64,000 bases of DNA from Trichoplax adhaerens (taxonomy: Eukaryota > Placozoa > Uniplacotomia > Trichoplacea > Trichoplacidae): the NCBI RefSeq assembly GCF_000150275.1, contig NW_002060943.1:9394209-9458208 (forward strand), read 5' to 3'. The notes under the pieces are model-generated. The model was given only the letters and a program-made list of their open reading frames with translations. It did not search any database and was not told where the DNA came from. The position numbers were made by a program, and so were the translations under genes. Of this stretch, positions 39,813 to 50,600 are shown piece by piece. Position 1 is the stretch's first letter. The number at the start of each line of letters is the position of its first letter.

Positions 39813-42800
39813 ATGGGTGAATTGTGTGTAGCCACTACCACTCAATTACGATGCCTTTTTAGTGATAGTGTGCAACATACTGTATTGTACGAGCATTCTT
39901 ATATGGCTACGTGGAATGCGGTTCGGCATCGACATCGCTATAACGTCGATGACGAAACGATTTTAGTACAAGATAGGATGATAGATACTGACTATCAAGA
40001 ATTAAGTGCAAAAGAAAATAATGTTGCTGACAATAAACAATTACCAGATCAGCTATCTGCGGAAGATATTACTGTTGATACAGTCGAAAGTTCTTGGGCA
40101 ATATTATCAGAGGTAACACTTCCCTTCTTGATTGCAGGACTAGGAACTGTTTGCGCCGGACTACTGCTGGATGTAGTGCAGGTACTGTCACAAATTGTGA
40201 AATATGTGTAGTACTACAGGACAATAGTATTAGCAAGAAGTCATCAAGAAAAAGCGAGATTAATAACAGTGGATTACCATCCTTTTAGGAGATTTAGTTA
40301 TGTAAGATGTACAATGACTTCAAAATTTACTATACTACACTACACAGTATTTCAGTTAACCGAACCTTCGACACCCCTGTTTTAAGTTACTTGTACTTAA
40401 CGATTAAACTATACGATAAAATAGAAATATCTCTATAGTACAGTATTAACACTAACAGATACTGTAGTACTATACAAAACATACGAATTAATAGTAAGTA
40501 GTAACTTACAGTACTATAATAGTACGGAACTTAACAAATGATAAATCGTAATTATAATTGCTGTGAAAGCTACTGGTCAGCTGAATTTATTTCAATTTCT
40601 TAAACGCTTTCCGCTGTTAATATCGAAATACGGTATTGGGATCAAGTGCATTAGACAGACCCAGTATATTTACATAGACTAATGCACTTGGTCCTGGTAT
40701 TGTATATTCGTAGGGACTTCGATAAAGTTTAATTTACAAATAAATTTCCAATTCGAATGCGATATATTGTACTAATTGTGCAGGCTGTACGCTTGTACAG
40801 TATGTTAGAATAAAGTAATATAACTTGCTACTATTTTCATTAACTTTGTAAACAGCATTGGCGTGTGTTCGTTCAAGTACCAGAAATTTTTATCATGGTT
40901 CCTGCGTTATTGGGTTTGAAAGGCAATTTAGAAATGACCCTTGCTTCTAGGCTTTCTACGGCGGTGAGTAGCAGTAGGAAATTGAGATTTCACAGAACTC
41001 TACTTAATGTACTGTATAGTATAGTACAGTAAAAGAGTACTGTAAATGATTTTATATTTTACATTTTAATTAGCATACACGAAGCAGTGTACTATAGATA
41101 TACATAGTCATGCACCTCTAGAACTACTAGAGATCAATGATATAGTACAGTACGGTATTACTGATACATCAATTCAAGTTTTAAGTTTTATTTATGCTTA
41201 AATCATTGTTACTGAAAGTATCATGCGATATAGTTCAGTATTAGGGATAAGCTCAATTTTTCAATTACGCTTTTGACCTGCACTTTCCTTATTAAGCTTC
41301 ATGCAAGGAGATGAACCACATCTTATATACGATTTCATATATTAATACCATATTAGGCTGATCTTCATTTGTTAGTAGCACTACGTTTCAACAGACACGT
41401 ATTTCAGTGTTTATTTACATCAGTTAAAAGTAAGAATGAAAACTGTGTCAAATTACATTCGCTATTTCTACACTGTAGTAATTAGCTAAAAGAAAACACT
41501 GATAAGAATTTTGAATATTTTATTTTTCTGTTAATTAATGATATGCAAAATCACACTGAAGAGTCGTATCTAATATCTACTTTACTATAAATAATTAATT
41601 GAACTAGCAGGAACTGTATTTATGTACTGTAATTTAGAGCTAACATCGCTTAATCTTTCAGTAGCATTTAAGCATTAGATTCTTTTACAGCTACGAATAT
41701 ATACATTAAATACCATCATTGAAAACTCCCCTAGTTCATATACCGCACTTGACAATCGTAATGAAAACTGTTAAGAATTCTCAATAGCTCTGTAGATACC
41801 GTAGCTAATCTTAAGACTACGTGTAGTTGTATACTGTGTGTATATATATTATCGCTTCACATTTTTTGTAATAGATACACTAATAGAGAATTATTAGAAT
41901 AGCCAAGAATTTCATATTTAAAGGCAGTGTGAGCATAACCACTACCCGGATTGTCTGAAAGTTACTTTTATTTAATCATCAAAATATTTGCTTGAGGGGC
42001 GCCATGTTACTAAATCTTACATTTAACTCCCTTTATTGCAAAATTATTCCTAATCGTTACGTAGTTTGTCATATCTAAAATTAGGAAAATATTTATCGTT
42101 TTACTTGTAGTCAAATTTAGGTCTTATGGATAACCCCGAAAGTAACTGGAAAATTATAACCGGAAACATTTCATTGACTCAGGTTTATATTGGCTATTGT
42201 TAGATCTTTTATCTCTGTTAAGACTTTTGATTCTAATTGCAAGAATTTGACTTTACTATTAATAACTAGATCCTTTCTGTAGTTCTATGTACTTTGTCAT
42301 ATTTTACTAATTTCTTATTTGATAGGTTCAAGCTTTAGTTGTGGGATTCTTAGCATCTCTAGCAGCTGTAATCTTCAAGTTCATAACAGATGGTCATGTC
42401 AGTATCATACATGGGCTTCTTTTGTGTACAAGCAGTTTGATTACGGCATCTCTAGCATCATTATTTCTTGGCATTATTATGGTATCAGTTATTTTGCTGT
42501 CTAAAAAATACAATATCAATCCTGACAACGTAGCTACGCCTATAGCTGCAAGTTTTGGAGATTTAATTACTTTATCCTTACTGTCTGGAATATCGAATAC
42601 CTTTTATCTTCGTTTATGTAAGTATAGACTGCAACACTATAATCTATCTAGCCTAAATAGTACACCTTACCTGTTAATTTGTTCAGTACTATGTAACATT
42701 CGAAAGTTATTACTCATGAGAATGATAATTATGCCCACTACATATGCTTGAATCTAAATCTATTACAGATAATCAACTATACCTTGCGCTATTATCAGCT

Positions 42801-43847
42801 GCTATAATTATTCTATTGTTACCGGTATTATGGATCGTGACAAGAAGAAATGAATTTACTCGAGATTTACTGTATAGCAGTTGGATCCCGATAGTATCTG
42901 CGATGATCATTAGCAGGTATTTCTTAAATTTCAGTTTCAGGCTCGCTTTCAAGAGTCGCTACGGGCAAAAAATCATTTCGTTAAACCTTTAGTTTAGGGG
43001 GCCTTATTCTCGACAAAGCAGTTTCAAAGTATCATGGCGTTGCAGTATTTAGCCCCGTCGTTAACGGTAAAAATACTCTCATTCTCATCATTCCTATACT
43101 TTCATCAGCAATCAAGTTAATGCTATCTCTGATGTGACTACATACTATATTCACTGATGTTTTGCTTTAAACACCTAAATAGGAGTTGGAGGTAATATTG
43201 CAGCTGTTCAAGCAAGTCGAATATCAACATTTTTACATCAAAGTAGTCATTTAGGCTTAGTGCCGACAGCCGAATCAGGTTCATGCGGATATTGTATAAC
43301 GAAAGGTAAGTCGTTGTAGCAAAAGATACAATCTGCTGGTAGTTATGTATTAATTGGGTTCATTTTCTTGCAATCGTTTTTAATAGGCATACATCTTCGA
43401 TCAGCTCTACTATTATACTCCCTTGTTGTTCCTGGGCATATGATTTTCTTATACATAATTAGTTATCTCGGAGCCGGGCACGCTACATATACGCTAGTAT
43501 TTTGTTTATTTTACTTGATTATTACTCTTATTCAAGTAAGGAAGTAGGCAATGCAATATTTTCAACTTAAACGTAACAAATAAAATTTAATACTTTTCAG
43601 TTCTACGTCATTCATGATATAATTGGCTGACATAGTGATTCCTTAATATTCTGTCTGACTACAGGTTGCTCTCTTACTTATCTGTACGAACTGGCTCGTA
43701 TTTAAGTTTTGGGAGTGGGAATGTGATCCGGATAACTATGCTATTCCTTATCTCACCGCCTTAGGAGATCTGGTCGGCACCGGTTTATTGGCCGCTGCGT
43801 TTGTAGTGATTGAAAAATTAAATAATGCGTCACTAGCAAATACTTAG
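39813..43847 (+). CDS. SLC41-type (MgtE-related) magnesium transporter
   Basis: SLC41 proteins are eukaryotic relatives of bacterial MgtE and move Mg2+ across membranes, with Na+/Mg2+ exchange proposed for SLC41A1. Nine coding exons are 39813-40181, 40856-40963, 42111-42182, 42326-42617, 42769-42916, 42993-43066, 43183-43305, 43387-43535 and 43665-43847. All phases close and give 505 residues, normal for the family (about 507-573). The N-terminus is acidic and cytosolic. Two MgtE-like repeats follow: the first has [45 protein letters not shown] and [16 protein letters not shown]; the second has [38 protein letters not shown] and [16 protein letters not shown]. About ten membrane helices are expected. 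The exon 6 start at 42993 is chosen because it restores [12 protein letters not shown]. Assignment to A1, A2 or A3 is not possible by eye. Confidence 0.94.
40624..40710 (+). other. Long RNA-like hairpin in SLC41 intron 1
   Basis: Arms 40631-40656 and 40677-40702 pair over 26 bp with one mismatch if G-U pairs are allowed, around a 20-nt loop. The core is 12 perfect pairs (CAAGTGCATTAG with CTAATGCACTTG). Pairing continues outward with a few mismatches to about 40624 and 40710. The size and shape resemble a microRNA precursor or a small decayed inverted-repeat element. The G-U pairs work only for the plus-strand transcript, the sense strand of the host gene. Confidence 0.55.
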
Positions 43848-44508
43848 CTTCAACTTGTCAATTATAGTTAATTATTGTTATGCTATCTGAATGGCAATCA
43901 CTCCTATATTTATTAATATCTAAAAATTTATTCTCAAAATGAACTATTATATTTTATGCGTCATATCAAGAAATTTAATATAATATCGCCAAGGGTAATC
44001 TCTAGGCTAAATGAAGTTTATTACACACAAATGGCTGCTAGTTTTAATTGGAATGACTGAAGCCTTTATCTTAATCTGCGTTTAATTTATAATATACTGT
44101 ATATTAGGTGTAGGTTAATTATTGTAAATATGTAAATTAAATAATTCTCGTATGCATCGAATCGATTTGAATTAAAAGTCTTATTCTAGCGCCTAATACA
44201 CGATGAATTTGAAGTATTAGTACATTTATAGTATTTCATGATTACCTATAATAATTCAGATGAGTGATGATCACACAGTACACTATATTAATTATATAAT
44301 TATTTAATGTATATTTACGATATCTCTATATACAGTATATAATTATACGAGTACTCGTATATTTATAACATAATAAACTTTAAACTTTTAATGTCTTTTT
44401 AATACCATGAGAACAATTTCTTTCTGTAATGATGAGTTTTAATATACAAGTACAATTATATGCACACCTGCAGCAGCAGTTGTCTCACATTACAATTAGC
44501 AGTTACCA
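43848..44508. other. AT-rich spacer after SLC41
   Basis: No coding exon is visible. The sequence contains AT-rich runs and probably the SLC41 3' UTR. Confidence 0.5.
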
Positions 44509-45869
44509 GTATTCTGCATTTGAACTTTGTTCGATTTAACCGAATACGCTGCCTGGGCTTTGCCTCTCGCCCTGAAAAGTGTGCAGTCAAATGAAGCCCA
44601 TGCACGCGTAGAACCCATGCAAAAGTCTAATTTTTTGTAGTATACTGTAGATCAATCTACTCAAGTAAAAGCCTATTTCCCAGTCTTCATTCAAAGTTCA
44701 TGATATCGAATTGCCTTATTTATTCTATTCCTTATTTGCGTACACACACACAATTGGAAGTCGATGATAGCAACAGTTTAGGATCTTGAGCTGCAATGGT
44801 CCAGTATCACTAACTAAAATGATCACAGTGTACTGTACGTATATGCACCGACGTACTGACCGCACCGTGAGATTGTCACTATGAGTATTGTACGGGCTTA
44901 ACGTCCTATCATTTCACTAAAACAGAGATATCACAGTTCAATTTCAAATTGGCAATATTTGTTAGAAGCAATGATGGTCACTGTGAGTATTCTACGGGCT
45001 TAACGTCCTATCATTTCACTAAAACAGAGATATCACAGTTCAATTTCAAATTGGTAATATTTGTTAGAAGCAATGATGGTCACTGTGAGTATTCTACGGG
45101 CTTAACGTCCTATCATTTCACTAAAACAGAGATATCACAGTTCAATTTCAAATTGGTAATATTTGTTAGAAGCAATGATGGTCACTATGAGTATTCTACG
45201 GGCTTAACGTCCTTGTTACTATCATTTCACTAAAACAGAGATATCATAGTTCAATTTCAAATTGGTAATATTTGTTAGAAGCAATGATGGTCACTATGAG
45301 TATTCTACGGGCTTAACGTCCTTGTTACTATCATTTCACTAAAACAGAGATATCACAGTTCAATTTCAAATTGGCAATATTTGTTAGAAGCAATGATGGA
45401 CAAAGTTTTCCTTTTCGACTTTCATATTTTCACTCAAGATACCGTAGAAATGCAGTCTTAACGCCTGTATACAGTAGAAAACTATCGATTGCACACTGTA
45501 CAGTACAGTACAGAAAGGCGAGTCACACTTACAGTACTGTAGTGTACAAAGTACAGTAAAGACTAAGTTCCAGTAATACTGTAGCAATACAGGACAGTGT
45601 ACTGTACACACTTTCAAAGAGTCTACAGTACATCCTCTACAGTGTACAGTGTACAGTACGACTCAGTGAACACGGTACAGCATTGTACAATGTACTGTAC
45701 TGGATACAGTATCGATCGGCAACGACTGCTGTGATGACAACATGTGATGGGGTGATTTTTAACGCAGGCGCCCATTCAAGTCGGACAGCCTTGAGAGGAG
45801 AAGTTGAGTTTACAAATGACGATTATCCAGTATAACGAGGAAGAAGTTTTAAAGGCTTTACCTCCATAG
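44509..45869. repeat. Left copy of duplicated segment (first 5' end of CERS)
   Basis: This block is nearly identical to 45920-47689. It begins GTATTCTGCATTTGAACTTT in both. The left copy has five minisatellite units, the right nine, so they differ by four units (408 bp) plus one base. The left copy ends inside what is the first coding exon of the ceramide synthase gene in the right copy, with a one-base deletion (CCTCCATAG against CCTCCTATAG), directly before the run of Ns. It looks like an alternative haplotype or assembly overlap rather than a second gene. Confidence 0.85.
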
Positions 45870-45919
45870 NNNNNNNNNNNNNNNNNNNNNNNNNNNNNNN
45901 NNNNNNNNNNNNNNNNNNN
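45870..45919. other. Assembly gap, 50 Ns
   Basis: The gap is a run of exactly 50 undetermined bases. It joins two near-identical copies of the same sequence. Confidence 0.99.
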
Positions 45920-46286
45920 GTATTCTGCATTTGAACTTTGTTCGATTTAACCGAATACGCTGCCTGGGCTTTGCCTCTCGCCCTGAAAAGTGTGCAGTCA
46001 AATGAAGCCCATGCACGCGTAGAACCCATGCAAAAGTCTAATTTTTTGTAGTATACTGTAGATCAATCTACTCAAGTAAAAGCCTATTTCCCAGTCTTCA
46101 TTCAAAGTTCATGATATCGAATTGCCTTATTTATTCTATTCCTTATTTGCGTACACACACACAATTGGAAGTCGATGATAGCAACAGTTTAGGATCTTGA
46201 GCTGCAATGGTCCAGTATCACTAACTAAAATGATCACAGTGTACTGTACGTATATGCACCGACGTACTGACCGCACCGTGAGATTG

Positions 46287-47215
46287 TCACTATGAGTATT
46301 CTACGGGCTTAACGTCCTATCATTTCTCTAAAACAGAGATATCACAGTTCAATTTCAAATTGGCAATATTTGTTAGGAGCAATGATGGTCACTATGAGTA
46401 TTCTACGGGCTTAACGTCCTATCATTTCTCTAAAACAGAGATACCACAGTTCAATTTCAAATTGGCAATATTTATTAGGAGCAATGATGGTCACTATGAG
46501 TATTCTACGGGCTTAACGTCCTATCATTTCACTAAAACAGAGATACCACAGTTCAATTTCAAATTGGCAATATTTATTAGGAGCAATGATGGTCACTATG
46601 AGTATTCTACGGGCTTAACGTCCTATCATTTCTCTAAAACAGAGATATCACAGTTCAATTTCAAATTGGCAATATTTGTTAGAAGCAATGATGGTCACTA
46701 TGAGTATTCTACGGGCTTAACGTCCTATCATTTCACTAAAACAGAGATATCACAGTTCAATTTCAAATTGGTAATATTTGTTAGAAGCAATGATGGTCAC
46801 TGTGAGTATTCTACGGGCTTAACGTCCTATCATTTCACTAAAACAGAGATATCACAGTTCAATTTCAAATTGGTAATATTTGTTAGAAGCAATGATGGTC
46901 ACTGTGAGTATTCTACGGGCTTAACGTCCTATCATTTCACTAAAACAGAGATATCACAGTTCAATTTCAAATTGGTAATATTTGTTAGAAGCAATGATGG
47001 TCACTATGAGTATTCTACGGGCTTAACGTCCTTGTTACTATCATTTCACTAAAACAGAGATATCATAGTTCAATTTCAAATTGGTAATATTTGTTAGAAG
47101 CAATGATGGTCACTATGAGTATTCTACGGGCTTAACGTCCTTGTTACTATCATTTCACTAAAACAGAGATATCACAGTTCAATTTCAAATTGGCAATATT
47201 TGTTAGAAGCAATGA
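46287..47215. repeat. 102 bp in-frame minisatellite, 9 units
   Basis: The unit is exactly 102 bp, so a 34-residue peptide repeat (AIFVRSNDGHYEYSTGLTSY, then HFTKTEISQFNFKL) stays open through the array (46360-47052). Five units of the same array lie at about 44877-45400 in the left copy. The last two units carry a 7 bp insertion (109 bp), which shifts the frame to a stop. Differences between units are mostly amino-acid changing (Y/C, T/S, S/P, V/I, A/V), which argues against a constrained protein. It lies about 400 bp before the CERS start codon. Confidence 0.85.
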
Positions 47216-47314
47216 TGGACAAAGTTTTCCTTTTCGACTTTCATATTTTCACTCAAGATACCGTAGAAATGCAGTCTTAACGCCTGTATACAGTAGAAAA
47301 CTATCGATTGCACA

Positions 47315-47531
47315 CTGTACAGTACAGTACAGAAAGGCGAGTCACACTTACAGTACTGTAGTGTACAAAGTACAGTAAAGACTAAGTTCCAGTAATACTG
47401 TAGCAATACAGGACAGTGTACTGTACACACTTTCAAAGAGTCTACAGTACATCCTCTACAGTGTACAGTGTACAGTACGACTCAGTGAACACGGTACAGC
47501 ATTGTACAATGTACTGTACTGGATACAGTAT
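47315..47531. repeat. GTACAGTAC palindrome cluster upstream of CERS
   Basis: Repeated CTGTACAGTACAGTACAG, GTGTACAGTGTACAGTAC and TACTGTAC-type words occur here, and also in the left copy at about 45496-45712. The cluster ends about 100 bp before the ceramide synthase start codon, so it may lie in the promoter or 5' UTR. Confidence 0.8.
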
Positions 47532-47634
47532 CGATCGCCAACGACTGCTGAGATGACAACATGTGATGGGGTGATTTTTAACGCAGGCGCCCATTCAAGT
47601 CGGACAGCCTTGAGAGGAGAAGTTGAGTTTACAA

Positions 47635-50600
47635 ATGACGATTATCCAGTATAACGAGGAAGAAGTTTTAAAGGCTTTACCTCCTATAGACGAGGAGCCT
47701 AATTTACTAAAAGTTTTTATTAAATGTTATCAAACAGCGATATCGCTATGGGATTCGCGAATGGCTAACGGTAAATGGAAAGCCGGTTTTCTGGACGAAT
47801 TCCTGCACTATTCTTATTTCAAAATGGACGAACTTTTCATTGTATTACTGGCTGCTATTGCGATAACACTTGTCCGTTATTTGTTTACTGTCCACATTTC
47901 AGTCGTAAGTATTGCTCCAACTCAATAATACTGAGATCAAACTGAATGTAGGCTTAATCAACTGTTTCAATTTGATTTGATATCATTATTTTATACGATC
48001 GATGATGATCCAAAATGGGATGATACGAAATAGTTTACAGTACAGTACATGGATTGAGTGTACAATCTATGCCTGCGTGTATGGATACTGTATTCTATAC
48101 AGTACAGTATCTATAGTTACCTATACATTCGGTACAGTTACACGTGTATAAAGGTGGTGTTGGAACCCTACGGACAATGCGATCTTTTGAAGGCAAACGA
48201 GCTTAATCCGATCGCAAATCAATACAAATCTGTTCATACCCATTTCTCCCAATCGTTGCCATTAAGTTAATCAAGATTCACCAAAGCCATCTTCATGCCT
48301 TTCACAGTTTTCCTCCCTAGTTCTACTGTACAGAACGTCGTAGTGGTGCCTAGAGAGAGAGAGAGAGAGAGAGAGACTGATAGTAAAATACAGTTACAGT
48401 GTTATGTATTGAAATTGTTGAAATTTCGATAGTATTCACTCTTTTGAACTGTATCGTTGGGTAGATATGGAAAAAATGAAATGGACCTTCTACAGTAACG
48501 AGTAGTTAGTTACAAGTCTCATCGCTGCTGAATGATATTCCTCTTTTTATTTTTCTGTTTGCCATTTGTTCGCCAATAAGTTTAGATTGCTACATTATAG
48601 ACAAACAGGTATCGTCTTTTGTACGACCAACTTCTCAAGCAAGATCCATAGGATACGATTATGTTAGCCACCGTATGTGATCAACTGGCTGAGAAGATGA
48701 ACATTGAAGATCGCGCAATACAGTAGAATGAGTTTGCAGTAAGATTTGAATTTCAACGCCTTTAGTGCCCTTCACCGACTCAAAAATCGTCTACACTAAA
48801 ATCCTGCATGAACATACAATCGTACTGTAGTATACAATGAAATGATCTAGTAACTACCTGTCATTTTTGCCGATACCTTCTTGCAGGTAGAGTAGCCGAA
48901 ACGTAACAAGTTACTTTCTTGTCATCACCTATGACTTCTCCCATCTTTCATAAACGCGTCCATTAATGATCAATCTATTTTAGTTAAAATGTTTTCAAAT
49001 ATTACATCACACTATACAATCAGCAAATCGAAAATCTTCATAATTTCACCAACAAGCTGAAACTATAATTTTCGCTAATTATACTTGATGTATTCCAATC
49101 GTATACAGTTGAAGTAGCTGATACTCGCTTTTTGAACATACGTCTTACGCGTAAGGTTTCAGTAACGAGGCAAGTTGAAAATGTGTAGACGCTGCTGTTC
49201 TTTTACATACTCTACATTAAAATTGAATTATCGTATGCGCTATTGGGTATAATGGACACAGTAAAGCTTCATGGAATCTCACTTTCTTCCTCTGTCAATT
49301 TACCCTGAAATTTTTCCCCAAAAATCCGTAAAGAAGAGTGGATTGGGGAGTAGACTAGCTAACTTTGTTTGAACGCCTGATTGATACGATACTTTCAAGT
49401 TATTACTGTAGTGTGAGCCTAATCTTCTTGATTCCAACAATCAATCATTTTTACATCCGGATTCTGAAAAGATATTTTACTAACGGTGCAATTATCCAGT
49501 CACATTTCACATTCTTGGTGTAGTTTGTACTAAAATCAGAAGTGAAAGCTACGCATTAGTATCTTCCTATTGAGTAAACCGCTTAAATACCCATTACCCA
49601 TCGACAACTAATTAATTAACCTTAATTTATTTACTTCTTTAATTAAAGCTCATACTAAAACTTTAAAATAGAAAGATCAAAGATTCGAACACGCTAAATT
49701 AGGCCAATTATCATAATAGTTCATGCAAGCTATTGAATATTGAATAAAATGAGATAACTTAAAGAATCTAAATTTGAACGATGTAAAGTTAAGACTTGAA
49801 CTGAAATCTAGATCCCCTCAGAATGCATTAGAAGCATATTCCAGCGAGTGCGGTACTTTAGCCCTATTCAATAAAATACTGAGTAGGTGTATAGTAGTCA
49901 CGGATTCACAGTAACTGCGTAGTAGGGTTCGGCAGACTTGAATGTTTATTCTAGAAATATCGTTAAAACGCGTGTTTTGGTTGAATCATTGCTTGGTTTA
50001 TCATTTAATTAGAAAAGGATTGCTATAAAATGACTTTATACCGGCGTATCAAAAACCGATTTAGTACGAGAATCGCATAGTGAATACACTCGATGATCCA
50101 ATACAGCACTATATGAGTATATAATAACCTCAATCATGTGAAGCCTATTGCCCGTATGTATTTACTTCTCATGGACATATGGAAGAATCACTGTAACTTC
50201 TAGTGAAATCTTTTTATCCAAAGTACAAAATTTTCTTGTAGTCTTTCATGGTATTATTAAAGTAAAGTGATGAAATGCTGACTTACCTGTTAATAAGAAA
50301 GGTAGCTAATTCCCATTCGTAACTGTAGGTCATTCTGTATACGTAATACGTACACTAAAATAGGGTAATAATAAAAAAGTTAAAGTATACTGTACTATAT
50401 ACAGTAGTTCATATCATATTCTTTACAATGAGCACAGTATATAACAATTGTACCTTCGCAATTGCATATCATTGAAATGATTAACGATCGCAATTTAATG
50501 TGTATCCTTATTGTTAACTTCTTAATCTCGTAAAGCCAAATTTCGAAAATATAAGGGCATTTGATTGAAAGTAGAGTTAGGGCAGATAATGTGGACATGT

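Noticed and set aside
44949-45233. Separate 94-residue repeat protein gene in the left duplicate
   Set aside because: It is the short copy of the same minisatellite found at 46360-47052, probably duplicated by assembly, and unit changes look unconstrained.
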